A stretch of DNA of 57,065 nucleotides from Anaerolineales bacterium. GTDB taxonomy: Bacteria; Chloroflexota; Anaerolineae; Anaerolineales; Villigracilaceae. This document shows, one piece after another, positions 48,705 to 56,358 of the stretch (the first letter of the stretch is position 1; every line of letters starts with the position of its first letter). The notes below the pieces were generated by a model. That model saw nothing but the letters and a program-made list of their open reading frames with translations. It made no database searches and was not told the origin of the DNA. Location: the NCBI GenBank assembly GCA_016789025.1, contig JAEURC010000093.1, positions 1 through 57,065 on the forward strand. The letters run 5' to 3'. The translations under genes were made by a program, and so were the position numbers.

Positions 48705-48786
48705 TCATTGCGAGCGAAGCGAAGCAATCCCCAACATGGCGTGGAGATTGCTTCGTCAGCCCTTCGGGCTTCCTCGCAATGACGGA
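48705..48786. repeat. GCGAGCGAAGCGAAGCAATC-type palindrome
   Basis: An imperfect hairpin with the arms CGTCATTGCGAG and CTCGCAATGACG and internal GAAGCAATC/GATTGCTTC and AGCCC/GGGCT pairs. It separates the convergent nuclease and glycosidase genes. Confidence 0.7.
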
Positions 48787-48789
48787 AGG

Positions 48790-49674
48790 TTACGGCGCAT
48801 ACACCCCAATATGATTCGCAACGGGACGTTCCCTGCCGGGGATGTAATTATCAATCGGGGAGTTTAGAATCACAGGCTCGCCGTTTTCTCCCTCCATTAC
48901 CAGCGTGGACGACCCTCCCCCATCGAGACTCATCGCAATATAAATATCGTGATCGATCAGCACTTGCGCGAGGTCGGCAAACGTGATGCCCGCGCTGTAA
49001 AACGGCTGGCGTCCGTCCACAACGATGAGATAGACGTATCGTCCATTCTTGTTTAGCCCAATCGCCGTGCGCGGATCGAGTTCGGAGTCGTTGAGCCCAG
49101 CCACGGGTTGACCTTGCAACACGATCATCCTGTCGCCAGAGATGGCGCTATAGATTCGATTGGGCTTGTCGTTAAAACTGAATACATCGCGTCGGCTGAT
49201 GTACAACACGGGGCGTTCGCCTTCATCCAGTTCGATACCTTTCCAATAGTCGTCGCCGTTCGAGGCGGTAAACCCCAGCGGCGCGACGGGATCGCCGACG
49301 TGCGGATAATAATCCGCGGGACCACGCGACCACCACGGGGTGAAACCGTCGCCGTTGATGGCGATCTGCAAACCAAACTCATCGAGGAACTGCGAGGTCG
49401 TCCGCGCGTTCAACGGCGTTTCACTTTTCGAGTCGGCGGGCGTGACGAGGAATTGAATCCCCTTCGTCTTCGTGTCGATCTTGATCATATGCGCGATCAT
49501 CGCGTTGGGAAAATATTTGACGACGCGTTGATACGTCACGCCATCGTAGAGGGTCTCCTTGACGGGGATCGGCGCGGGTCTGTTCCGCCCAACGAAAATA
49601 AAATACACCGCAATAAGCGCAACCGCCGCCGCGATGATCGCAACGCCAACCCTTGCGATTTTTCTTTTCTTCAT
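48790..49674 (-). CDS. Phosphodiester glycosidase family protein (NAGPA-like)
   Basis: A 294-residue protein with an N-terminal signal anchor (about 8-27). The NAGPA/DUF2233 domain follows: LQIAINGDGFTPW, RTAIGLNKNGRYVYLIVVDGRQP and DIYIAMSLDGGGSSTLVMEGENGEPVI. The DGGGSST motif is characteristic. Family enzymes cleave phosphodiester-linked sugars, here presumably outside the membrane on wall or exopolymer material. The substrate is unknown. Confidence 0.9.
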   Translation of the reverse strand: MKKRKIARVGVAIIAAAVALIAVYFIFVGRNRPAPIPVKETLYDGVTYQRVVKYFPNAMIAHMIKIDTKTKGIQFLVTPADSKSETPLNARTTSQFLDEFGLQIAINGDGFTPWWSRGPADYYPHVGDPVAPLGFTASNGDDYWKGIELDEGERPVLYISRRDVFSFNDKPNRIYSAISGDRMIVLQGQPVAGLNDSELDPRTAIGLNKNGRYVYLIVVDGRQPFYSAGITFADLAQVLIDHDIYIAMSLDGGGSSTLVMEGENGEPVILNSPIDNYIPGRERPVANHIGVYAP

Positions 49675-49684
49675 AAGAGCACCA

Positions 49685-49773
49685 TGTCACTCTGAGGGAG
49701 TGGCGCCTCGCGCCACGACCGAGGAGTCTCTTGTTTGGGCAGTAGAGACCCTTCGCTATCGCTCAGGGTGACA
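49685..49773. repeat. TGTCACTCTGAG...AGGGTGACA palindrome
   Basis: An imperfect hairpin with the arms TGTCACTCTGAG and CTCAGGGTGACA, a GGCGCCTCGCGCC inner hairpin and GAGTCTCTT/AGAGACCCTT. It is related to the elements at 50760-50854 and 56254-56327. Confidence 0.65.
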
Positions 49774-49791
49774 AATTGAGATGACTTCTAT

Positions 49792-49840
49792 TTACCAATT
49801 ACCAATCACTGCTCACTGGTAACTGATAACTATTTCACTC
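49792..49840. repeat. Heptamer array TTACCAA/TAACTGA
   Basis: Seven 7-bp words in one phase: two TTACCAA, then TCACTGC, TCACTGG, TAACTGA, TAACTAT and TTCACTC. The array lies at the 3' end of the DUF1385 gene. Confidence 0.65.
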
Positions 49841-49843
49841 ACC

Positions 49844-50725
49844 CTACACAACCACTTCCTCCTCCGCCACCCTCATTGTCTTGAACGACTCAATTGCCAC
49901 CTCCAGCATGGACACGTCGGGTTCGCGCGTGGTGAGGGATTGCAGAGCAAGGTTCGGCTTGATGATGAAGCGCACGAAGGGATTGGTCAAGTTGTTCGCG
50001 GTCCAGCGGATGAATTCGACAGCCAGACCCGCGATGACGGGGATCAACAAGACGCGGCTCGCTAGTCGCCACCAGAACTCCATATCACCGAACAGGCTGT
50101 GAACGAGAATGGATAACAGAACGAAAGTCAACATGAACGCCGTGCCACAGCGCGGATGCTCCAGCGGAAACCTAGCCACGTTCTCCGGCGTCAGTTCCGC
50201 GCCCGCTTCGTACGCGTTGATCGTCTTATGCTCCGCGCCGTGATAGCCAAACAGACGTTTGACATCGGGCATGAATCCGATTCCCCAAATGTAGCCGACG
50301 AGCAGGACGAGCCGAACCAACCCTTCAAGCAAATTGTGCGCGAGGTTGTGCCAGCCGAGATAATATTCCGCCGCGCCGCCGACGCTTGCGGGAAGCAGAA
50401 CGAACAACCCGACTCCCATCGCCAGCGACGCGGCTAGCGTGAGGTACAACGCGGGACCTTCGAGTTTTTCTTCTTCGCCTGTTTGCGTGTTCGCGGAGAT
50501 CGTGAGCGCGCGCATTCCCAGACCAAGCGCGTCCCATAAAAGAATGGAGCCGCGCAAAAACGGAATCTTCGCAATGCGCGAACGATACACCGCCGCGAGA
50601 CTTTCTTTGTGCACGACGATGTTGCCGTCCGGCGCGCGCATGGCGATGGCGAACGCCTTTTGTCCGCGCATCATCACGCCTTCGATGACGGCTTGCCCGC
50701 CGTAGGTAATGATCTTATCTTCCAT
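49844..50725 (-). CDS. DUF1385 (YqhQ-like) membrane protein
   Basis: A 293-residue protein. It begins with the family hallmark YGGQAVIEGVMMRGQ and contains GYHGAEHKTINAYE and EHPRCGTAFML, where conserved His, Glu and Cys residues suggest metal binding. At least four membrane helices occur between about 88 and 240. The biochemical role is not established. It is monocistronic here. Confidence 0.93.
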   Translation of the reverse strand: MEDKIITYGGQAVIEGVMMRGQKAFAIAMRAPDGNIVVHKESLAAVYRSRIAKIPFLRGSILLWDALGLGMRALTISANTQTGEEEKLEGPALYLTLAASLAMGVGLFVLLPASVGGAAEYYLGWHNLAHNLLEGLVRLVLLVGYIWGIGFMPDVKRLFGYHGAEHKTINAYEAGAELTPENVARFPLEHPRCGTAFMLTFVLLSILVHSLFGDMEFWWRLASRVLLIPVIAGLAVEFIRWTANNLTNPFVRFIIKPNLALQSLTTREPDVSMLEVAIESFKTMRVAEEEVVV

Positions 50726-50734
50726 TTTTCTCGA

Positions 50735-50899
50735 TTCACCACGAAGGACACCATCAATTTTGTCACCCTCCCGAAGGACATCGGGACGATGTGAGCGACA
50801 GCGAAGGGTCTCTATGACGACGGCGAAGATTCTTCGCTCCGCTCAGAATGACACAAAGTGAGTTAATACCTTCGTGACCTTTGTGTCCTTTGTGTTAAA
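50735..50899. repeat. 9-bp-type palindrome interrupted by a second palindromic element
   Basis: The outer arms are ACCACGAAGGACAC (from about 50738) and CCTTTGTGT-type words (50876-50895), as in the uninterrupted element at 20316-20388. Between them lies a complete TGTCACCCT...AGAATGACA palindrome (50760-50854) of the family seen at 49685 and 56254. This looks like one repeat having inserted into another. Confidence 0.65.
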
Positions 50900-50901
50900 A
50901 A

Positions 50902-52275
50902 TTATTTCAAATTGTAGATCGTATGAACCAGCGCATCAATGCCCTTGCGCCATGTGGGCAGGTGCAATTTCTCGTTTGGCGAGTGGGCGTTATCTTCGGG
51001 CAGACCAAAGCCGGTCAACACCGAATCCACGCCGACATATTCCTGCAATTGGACAACGACGCCGATCGAGCCGCCCTCGCGTTTGAACAGCGGACGCTTG
51101 CCCCACGCTTGTTCGAGTCCCTGCGCCATTGCCTGCACGCCCATGCTGTCGCGCTCGGTGATCGCCGCGTCGGAGCCGGTGATGATCTTCACCTCCGCGC
51201 GGATCGTCTTGGGCGCGTTGGCTTTTATGTATTTGATCATCGCTTTTTCGATCATCGCCGGCGTTTGATCGGGCACGAGGCGGCAGGATATTTTCGCCAT
51301 CGCCCACGCGGGGAGAACAGTCTTCGATCCTTCGCCGGTGAAGCCTGACAGCAAGCCGTTGACCTCTAACGTCGGGCGAATGGACACGCGTTCTTCGGGT
51401 GTGTAAGCGGGTTCGCCCCACAACGCCGGCACGCCGGTCATGTTGACAATGTCTTTCGGCTTGATCGGCAGGCGCGCAATTTCGGCGCGTTCGGCTTTGC
51501 CCGCTTTGCGCACCTTGTCGTAAAAGCCTGGCAAGGTAATGCGTCCTTTTTTGTCGTGCATACCCGCGATCAATTCGACGAGCGCTTGCGCGGGGTTGTG
51601 GATCGTGCCGCCGAACAAGCCCGAATGTAAATCGCGGTTAGGACCGTAGACGCGAATTTCAAAATACGCGAGTCCGCGTAAGCCATAGGTGATGGTCGGC
51701 AAGTCCGCACCGATCATGCCGGCATCGGGGTTGATACAAAAATCCGCTTTCAGCATGTCGGCATTCTTCTTGATGAACTCGCCGAGATTCTTTGAGCCGA
51801 TCTCCTCTTCACCTTCGATCAGCCATTTGATATTCACAGGCAAGCCGCTCGTCCGCGCAACAGACTCAACCGCCTTCATCGAGGCGATCACTTGTCCCTT
51901 CATATCGGACGAGCCGCGCGCGAATAAATTTTCTCCGCGCACTTCGGCTTTGAACGGCTCGGTCGTCCACAGGTCGAGCGGGTCAACCGGCTGAACGTCG
52001 TAGTGACCGTAGATGAGGACGGTCGGCGCGTCTTTCCCCGCTTTGAGCGATTCGCCGTAGACTGCGGGATGCCCACCCGTCGGCATGACGCGCACGTTGT
52101 CCATTCCCAAAGATCGCAGTTGCGCGGCAGTCCATTCGGCGCAGCGGAGTGTATCCGCGTTGTGTTCAGGGCTGGTCGAGATCGAAGGGATGGCGAGGAA
52201 CTCTTTCAACTCTTCGATAAATCGTCCGTTGTTTTGATGAGCGTACTCTAGCGCGGATTGTCGAGGGTCGGTCAT
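50902..52275 (-). CDS. M20-family dipeptidase/metallopeptidase
   Basis: A 457-residue cytosolic zinc peptidase. The metal-binding motifs are VLIYGHYDVQPVDPLDLW, where the His and the first Asp are ligands, GSSDMKGQ, and the catalytic-base region EGEEEIGSKN. The C-terminal ligand region ends with NAHSPNEKLHL. The dimerisation domain lies at about 190-330. The start at ATG 52275 is preferred: GGAG lies 6 nt upstream and the family N-terminus begins there. Confidence 0.93.
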   Translation of the reverse strand: MTDPRQSALEYAHQNNGRFIEELKEFLAIPSISTSPEHNADTLRCAEWTAAQLRSLGMDNVRVMPTGGHPAVYGESLKAGKDAPTVLIYGHYDVQPVDPLDLWTTEPFKAEVRGENLFARGSSDMKGQVIASMKAVESVARTSGLPVNIKWLIEGEEEIGSKNLGEFIKKNADMLKADFCINPDAGMIGADLPTITYGLRGLAYFEIRVYGPNRDLHSGLFGGTIHNPAQALVELIAGMHDKKGRITLPGFYDKVRKAGKAERAEIARLPIKPKDIVNMTGVPALWGEPAYTPEERVSIRPTLEVNGLLSGFTGEGSKTVLPAWAMAKISCRLVPDQTPAMIEKAMIKYIKANAPKTIRAEVKIITGSDAAITERDSMGVQAMAQGLEQAWGKRPLFKREGGSIGVVVQLQEYVGVDSVLTGFGLPEDNAHSPNEKLHLPTWRKGIDALVHTIYNLK

Positions 52276-52296
52276 GGTGGTCTCCATTGATTTTTG

Positions 52297-52341
52297 TAGG
52301 GGTGGTGTCCTGCCGCCAGGGCGAGAGAACCTTGCCCCTAC
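52297..52341. repeat. Short GTAGGGG...CCCCTAC palindrome
   Basis: Complementary arms GTAGGGG and CCCCTAC flank a GC-rich interior. It lies between the peptidase and the peptide-binding protein and is related to the one at 10146-10175. Confidence 0.5.
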
Positions 52342-52349
52342 GAGTTGTT

Positions 52350-54047
52350 TTACGGCGAAGGTGTTTCTGTTGTTGCTTGCAACGCGCGGCGCGTCAGCAA
52401 ATACCATTGCGTGAAGGTGGCGAAGCGGTCGCTGGGATCGTACAACGGCGCGACTTGCACGCCTTGCACTTGCGTGTCCACGCCGTAAGAGTACACAGGA
52501 ATATACAGCGGCAATGCGGGTAATTCTTTTGCAAAGACCACTTGAAAGTTACGATACAAGCGCGTGCGCAGTGAGTAATCGGCGGTGACGCGCGCCTGCT
52601 CGAGGTATTCGCTAGCTGGGCGGTTGTCCCAACCGGAGTAGTTTTGTCCGCTGGCGGCTTCGGCTTGATGCCAAAATGGATACGGGTCGGGGTCGGGGGT
52701 GCGCGAAAGGTTGAGGTCCACGAGAGCAGACTGATAGGCGCGTGAAGCGAGCGAGTTCAAGACAAGCTGGTCGTAGGGCATCGCCTGCAATTCCACGCGG
52801 ACGCCGATCTTTGCCCATTGCGCTTGGATCGTCTCGGCGATCTGGGTGTGAAGCGCGTCGTCTGGGTGAATCATTGTGAATGTCATCGGCGAGCCATCCT
52901 TCGAGCGCACTTCGCCTCCGCTGGCGGGCATCACGTATCCCTCCGCTTTGAGGATGGATGCGGCGGTTTCAGGATCGTATTCGAAATGGTCGGCGCCGTC
53001 AAAAAATGCCCAGGAACTTGGCAGGATCGGGCTGTGGGCGATAATCGCCTGTCCTTGTAAAAGTTTGTTGACGATCTGTAAACGATTCAACCCTAGCATG
53101 AGCGCGCGCCGTACTTTTACATTCTGTAAAAACGCCACTTCTGGGTTGTTCAGGTTGAAAAGCACGAAACTCATCTGCGGTAGTTGGCTGGTGTATACCG
53201 CAAGGTTCGGTTCTTCGAGAGCGGCCAGCAGTGAATCGCTTGAGAGACGGCTGACTGCCAACACATCGCCTTGATTGTAGGCATCCAATGCGTCGGCGGA
53301 CGTTTCGTAGTAACGAAATACCACTTGTTCAATATAAGGAGCGGCGTTGTAGTACTTTTCGTTGATCGTGAGCACTACGCCGGTAATCTGACCGCCCTCC
53401 ACGATGAGATGATCGAACTTATACGGTCCCGTGCCGACCGGCTGGATGTTGAATTGCGCGTCTGGCATTTGCTCCGGCGGAATCGACTCGAGCAAGTGTT
53501 TTGGCAAGACGCCAAAGGTCAGATAATCCATGAATGGAACGTAGGGTTCAGGGAGTGTGAACTTGAGGTTTTTCTCGTTCAGTTTCGTGACCTCGATGCG
53601 CCCCCAAAGATCCTTGATGTCTTGCGGCACAAGCGACCCCGCGCTTTTCATGCGATCGATGGTGAAGAGCACATCGTCGCTAGTAACTGGCGTTCCATCG
53701 TGCCAGGCCGCATTCGCGCGGATCGTAAAGTTGTACACAGTGCCATCCGGCGCAACACCCCAAGCCTCCGCCAGATCGGCGCGCGGGATACCATGCTCGT
53801 CAAAGCGGACAAGCCCGCTGAAGATGAGCCGGTTCACATCGCGGTCGGTAGAGTTGTTCCAATCCAACAGCGGGTTTAACCGTCCCAATGAGCCTATCAG
53901 CGCCTCGGTATACACGCCCCCCTGTTCCGGTTGCGAGACGATCGGTCCGCCCACGGTCGTGTCCTGCGATTGCTGGCTGAATAGCAACACAGCCGCGATC
54001 ACCAGGGTGACGAGTACTACCAGAATTTGCCAGCGTAACTGTTTCAT
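52350..54047 (-). CDS. Oligopeptide ABC transporter substrate-binding protein (SBP family 5)
   Basis: A 565-residue exported protein with an N-terminal signal anchor (WQILVVLVTLVIAAVLLF). SBP_bac_5 features are LNPLLDWNNSTDRDVNRLIFSGLV, AWGVAPDGTVYNFTIRANAAWHDG, a VRRALMLGLNRLQIV helix and a C-terminal SRTPDPDPYPFWH. No lipobox Cys is seen. The permease and ATPase genes of an Opp system are not adjacent; an M20 peptidase gene lies downstream in the same direction, which could suggest peptide use. ATG 54047 is taken as the start; TTG 54071 is the alternative. Confidence 0.92.
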   Translation of the reverse strand: MKQLRWQILVVLVTLVIAAVLLFSQQSQDTTVGGPIVSQPEQGGVYTEALIGSLGRLNPLLDWNNSTDRDVNRLIFSGLVRFDEHGIPRADLAEAWGVAPDGTVYNFTIRANAAWHDGTPVTSDDVLFTIDRMKSAGSLVPQDIKDLWGRIEVTKLNEKNLKFTLPEPYVPFMDYLTFGVLPKHLLESIPPEQMPDAQFNIQPVGTGPYKFDHLIVEGGQITGVVLTINEKYYNAAPYIEQVVFRYYETSADALDAYNQGDVLAVSRLSSDSLLAALEEPNLAVYTSQLPQMSFVLFNLNNPEVAFLQNVKVRRALMLGLNRLQIVNKLLQGQAIIAHSPILPSSWAFFDGADHFEYDPETAASILKAEGYVMPASGGEVRSKDGSPMTFTMIHPDDALHTQIAETIQAQWAKIGVRVELQAMPYDQLVLNSLASRAYQSALVDLNLSRTPDPDPYPFWHQAEAASGQNYSGWDNRPASEYLEQARVTADYSLRTRLYRNFQVVFAKELPALPLYIPVYSYGVDTQVQGVQVAPLYDPSDRFATFTQWYLLTRRALQATTETPSP

Positions 54048-54146
54048 GCTCGGGGAATTTTGATTATGCAAAAAGAAAGGCTCGTTCTACCTCGCGCGCT
54101 CTGCCGCGCGGATTCAAACGGGCCTTGTGTGAGGATGAACGTTTGC

Positions 54147-54368
54147 TTAAGATATGATCAACAATGCGATCACAAGCCCGAAGAAAATAACGCTCAAGAC
54201 AATTGTGACCCAGAATAATGTGCGCTCGATGCCGCGGCGGGCGGTGAACACACTGCCTGCGTCGGCGCCGCTCAAGCCGCCTAATCCCGCGCCCTTGCTC
54301 TGTAGGATAACGCTGGTGATAAGAAGCACTGAGATTATAATCAGCGCATAGTCCAAATATACTTCCAT
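54147..54368 (-). CDS. secG: Preprotein translocase subunit SecG
   Basis: A 73-residue protein with two membrane helices (about 5-24 and 50-72). The conserved intervening loop is LQSKGAGLGGLSGADAGSVF, followed by RRGIERTLFW. It stimulates SecYEG translocation. AGGAGG lies 9 nt before the ATG. A strong promoter precedes it. Confidence 0.95.
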   Translation of the reverse strand: MEVYLDYALIIISVLLITSVILQSKGAGLGGLSGADAGSVFTARRGIERTLFWVTIVLSVIFFGLVIALLIIS

Positions 54369-54398
54369 GAAATACTGCCTCCTTTATTAAGCGTGGAC

Positions 54399-54428
54399 AT
54401 TATACCCGCTGGGCGGAAGAACCGTCAA
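54399..54428 (-). promoter_or_regulatory. Promoter of secG
   Basis: On the minus strand, TTGACG (plus 54423-54428), an 18-bp spacer and TATAAT (plus 54399-54404) lie about 30 bp upstream of the secG ATG. Confidence 0.7.
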
Positions 54429-54439
54429 ACATTCGGCTC

Positions 54440-54508
54440 ATACTGCTTTCATCGCCGTCCTCGGCGATGAAGAGTTGACAACAACGCCGCCGGGGACGGC
54501 GGCTATAG
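54440..54508. repeat. Hairpins TCATCGCCG...CGGCGATGA and GCCGCCGGGGACGGC
   Basis: A perfect TCATCGCCG/CGGCGATGA hairpin is followed by GCCGCC...GGCGGC. The pair lies between the divergent secG and PHP-domain genes. A TATAGC sequence near 54503 may be part of the PHP gene promoter. Confidence 0.55.
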
Positions 54509-54521
54509 CATTTGAGGTTTC

Positions 54522-55583
54522 ATGCACGAAATTGTCGTTAATTTGCACATGCACACGCGCTACTCCGACGGGAGCGGCACCCATAAGGATATTGCCAACG
54601 CCGCGCTGAAAACAGGCGTGGATGCGGTGATCGTGACGGATCACAACGTGCTCGTGCGCGGTGTCGAAGGATACTACCGCGTCGGATCTACCCGCGTCCT
54701 GCTTCTAGTTGGACAGGAGGTACACGACCAAGCCCGCGCTCCCCAAAAGAACCACCTCCTCATCTTCAACTCCGAACGCGACCTTGCCGCCCTCGCTGAA
54801 AATCCGCAAACGCTCATCAACGGAGTCCGTGACGCGGGCGGGCTGAGTTTCATCGCCCACCCCACCGATCCCGCCGCGCCTGCCTTCCACGAAACGGACA
54901 TTTCATGGGAAAACTGGGACGTTCAAAATTTCACCGGCATCGAACTGTGGAACGGGTTGAGCGAACTCAAGACGGTTATCCCAACAAAATTACACGGATT
55001 GTTTTACGCATTCTTCCCTCAATTTGTCGGCTACAGCCCGATCCGCGAAACACTCAACCGCTGGGACGAATTGCTCTCGCATGGGCGTCCTATCGTTGCC
55101 ATCGGCGGCTCGGACGCGCACGCCATGCACATGAGCATGGGACCTCTGCATCGTGTCATCTTCCCGTATGAGTTTCACTTCAAAACGATCAACACGCATG
55201 TATTTATCCCACAGCCGTTGACGGGCGACGTGCCTACCGACAAGAAAATGATCTACGACGCCCTCGCCGAAGGACGATGTTTTGTCGGCTACGACTTGCC
55301 CGCGCCAACAAAAGGATTCACCTTCAAAGCGAAAGGGCTCGAACAGTCCGCGATCATGGGCGAGGAGATCGCCGTCAAAGGCGGGGTGACGTTACACGCC
55401 CACACGCCCAAGCCAGCCGATATTCACCTCATCAAAGACGGTCAACGGATCGGGGTGTGGAAAAATTCCTACGCCGCAACACATAACGTGAACAAAACTG
55501 GCGTCTATCGCGTGGAAGTCTATCGAAATTACCTCGGCAGAAAACGCGGCTGGGTGTTTAGTAACCCGATCTATGTGAGGTAA
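54522..55583 (+). CDS. PHP-domain metal-dependent phosphoesterase-like protein
   Basis: A 353-residue protein. PHP metal-ligand motifs are present in order: NLHMHTRYSDGSG, VIVTDHNV, GQEVHDQ, FIAHPTDP and GGSDAHA. The C-terminal 100 residues form a beta-rich domain not assigned here. PHP enzymes hydrolyse phosphoesters; the substrate is unknown. GAGG precedes ATG 54522 by about 5 nt. Confidence 0.9.
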   Translation: MHEIVVNLHMHTRYSDGSGTHKDIANAALKTGVDAVIVTDHNVLVRGVEGYYRVGSTRVLLLVGQEVHDQARAPQKNHLLIFNSERDLAALAENPQTLINGVRDAGGLSFIAHPTDPAAPAFHETDISWENWDVQNFTGIELWNGLSELKTVIPTKLHGLFYAFFPQFVGYSPIRETLNRWDELLSHGRPIVAIGGSDAHAMHMSMGPLHRVIFPYEFHFKTINTHVFIPQPLTGDVPTDKKMIYDALAEGRCFVGYDLPAPTKGFTFKAKGLEQSAIMGEEIAVKGGVTLHAHTPKPADIHLIKDGQRIGVWKNSYAATHNVNKTGVYRVEVYRNYLGRKRGWVFSNPIYVR

Positions 55584-55592
55584 TTCTTTTTA

Positions 55593-55684
55593 AACACAAA
55601 GGACACGACGGTCACTAAGGTTGGACGAACGATGAGCGAATAGCCTGCCCTTGGTTTTCCTTCGTGTTCTTCGTGTCCTTTGTG
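55593..55684. repeat. 9-bp-phased palindrome AACACAAAG/TCCTTTGTG
   Basis: Three units AACACAAAG, GACACGACG and GTCACTAAG, then three complementary units TCCTTCGTG, TTCTTCGTG and TCCTTTGTG, all on a 9-bp grid within each arm. It lies between the PHP and kinase-like genes and is related to 20316-20388. Confidence 0.75.
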
Positions 55685-55697
55685 TTAAAAGCTTTTT

Positions 55698-56240
55698 ATG
55701 AAGTCTTTCCCCTACAAACGCCTCGTGGTTATCGGCACAACGAGTTCGGGCAAATCCACTCTCGCAGAAAAGATCGCCAAGCGATTCGATCTCGACTTCA
55801 TCGAACTCGATGCTCTTCATTGGGAGCCGAACTGGCAGGACGCTCCGCTTGATGTGTTCCGCGAACGCGTCCGCGCGGCGACGCAGGCTGAACGGTGGAT
55901 CGTAGCGGGGAATTATCACGTTGTCCGCGATTTGATCTGGACGAAAGCCGAAGCGGTCATCTGGCTCGATTATCCGTTCTTGTTGGTACTGAAACAACTC
56001 ACGCGCCGCACCTTCTCTCGCTGGCGGACACAAGAACTTTTATGGGGCACAAACCGTGAGCCGTTTTGGGTTCACTTCAAACTCTGGTCGCAAGATTCGC
56101 TGTTCCATTGGTTATTCAAAACCTACTGGCGCAGAAAACGCGAGACACCGCAGTTGTTATCCTTGCCAGAACATCGGCATTTGAAGTTGATCCACTTCAA
56201 ACATCCGCGCGAAGTGGAAGAATGGTTGGAAGGGCTATAA
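55698..56240 (+). CDS. P-loop kinase-like protein (topology modulation/adenylate-kinase-related)
   Basis: A 180-residue cytosolic protein. The P-loop is VIGTTSSGKSTLAEKIA (about 10-26), followed by FDLDFIELDALHWEPNW, which is typical of FlaR/topology-modulation-type small kinases. GNYHVVRDLIWTKAEAVIWLDYP and a basic RRTFSRWRTQELLWG lid region follow. The phosphate acceptor is not known. No strong ribosome-binding site is visible; the preceding bases belong to the repeat. Confidence 0.88.
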   Translation: MKSFPYKRLVVIGTTSSGKSTLAEKIAKRFDLDFIELDALHWEPNWQDAPLDVFRERVRAATQAERWIVAGNYHVVRDLIWTKAEAVIWLDYPFLLVLKQLTRRTFSRWRTQELLWGTNREPFWVHFKLWSQDSLFHWLFKTYWRRKRETPQLLSLPEHRHLKLIHFKHPREVEEWLEGL

Positions 56241-56253
56241 TAAAAACACAAGC

Positions 56254-56327
56254 ATGTCACCCTGAGCGCCAGCGAAGGGTCTCTTATGTCGTGGTAGAGA
56301 TGCTTCGCTCCGCTCAGCATGACATGC
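56254..56327. repeat. TGTCACCCTGAGCG...CGCTCAGCATGACA palindrome
   Basis: The near-perfect outer arms TGTCACCCTGAGCG and CGCTCAGCATGACA and the inner GCGAAG/CTTCGC form a hairpin before the aldo/keto reductase gene. It is the same family as 49685-49773 and 50760-50854. Confidence 0.65.
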
Positions 56328-56358
56328 AACGTGAACTACATAAACAAGGAAACTATCA

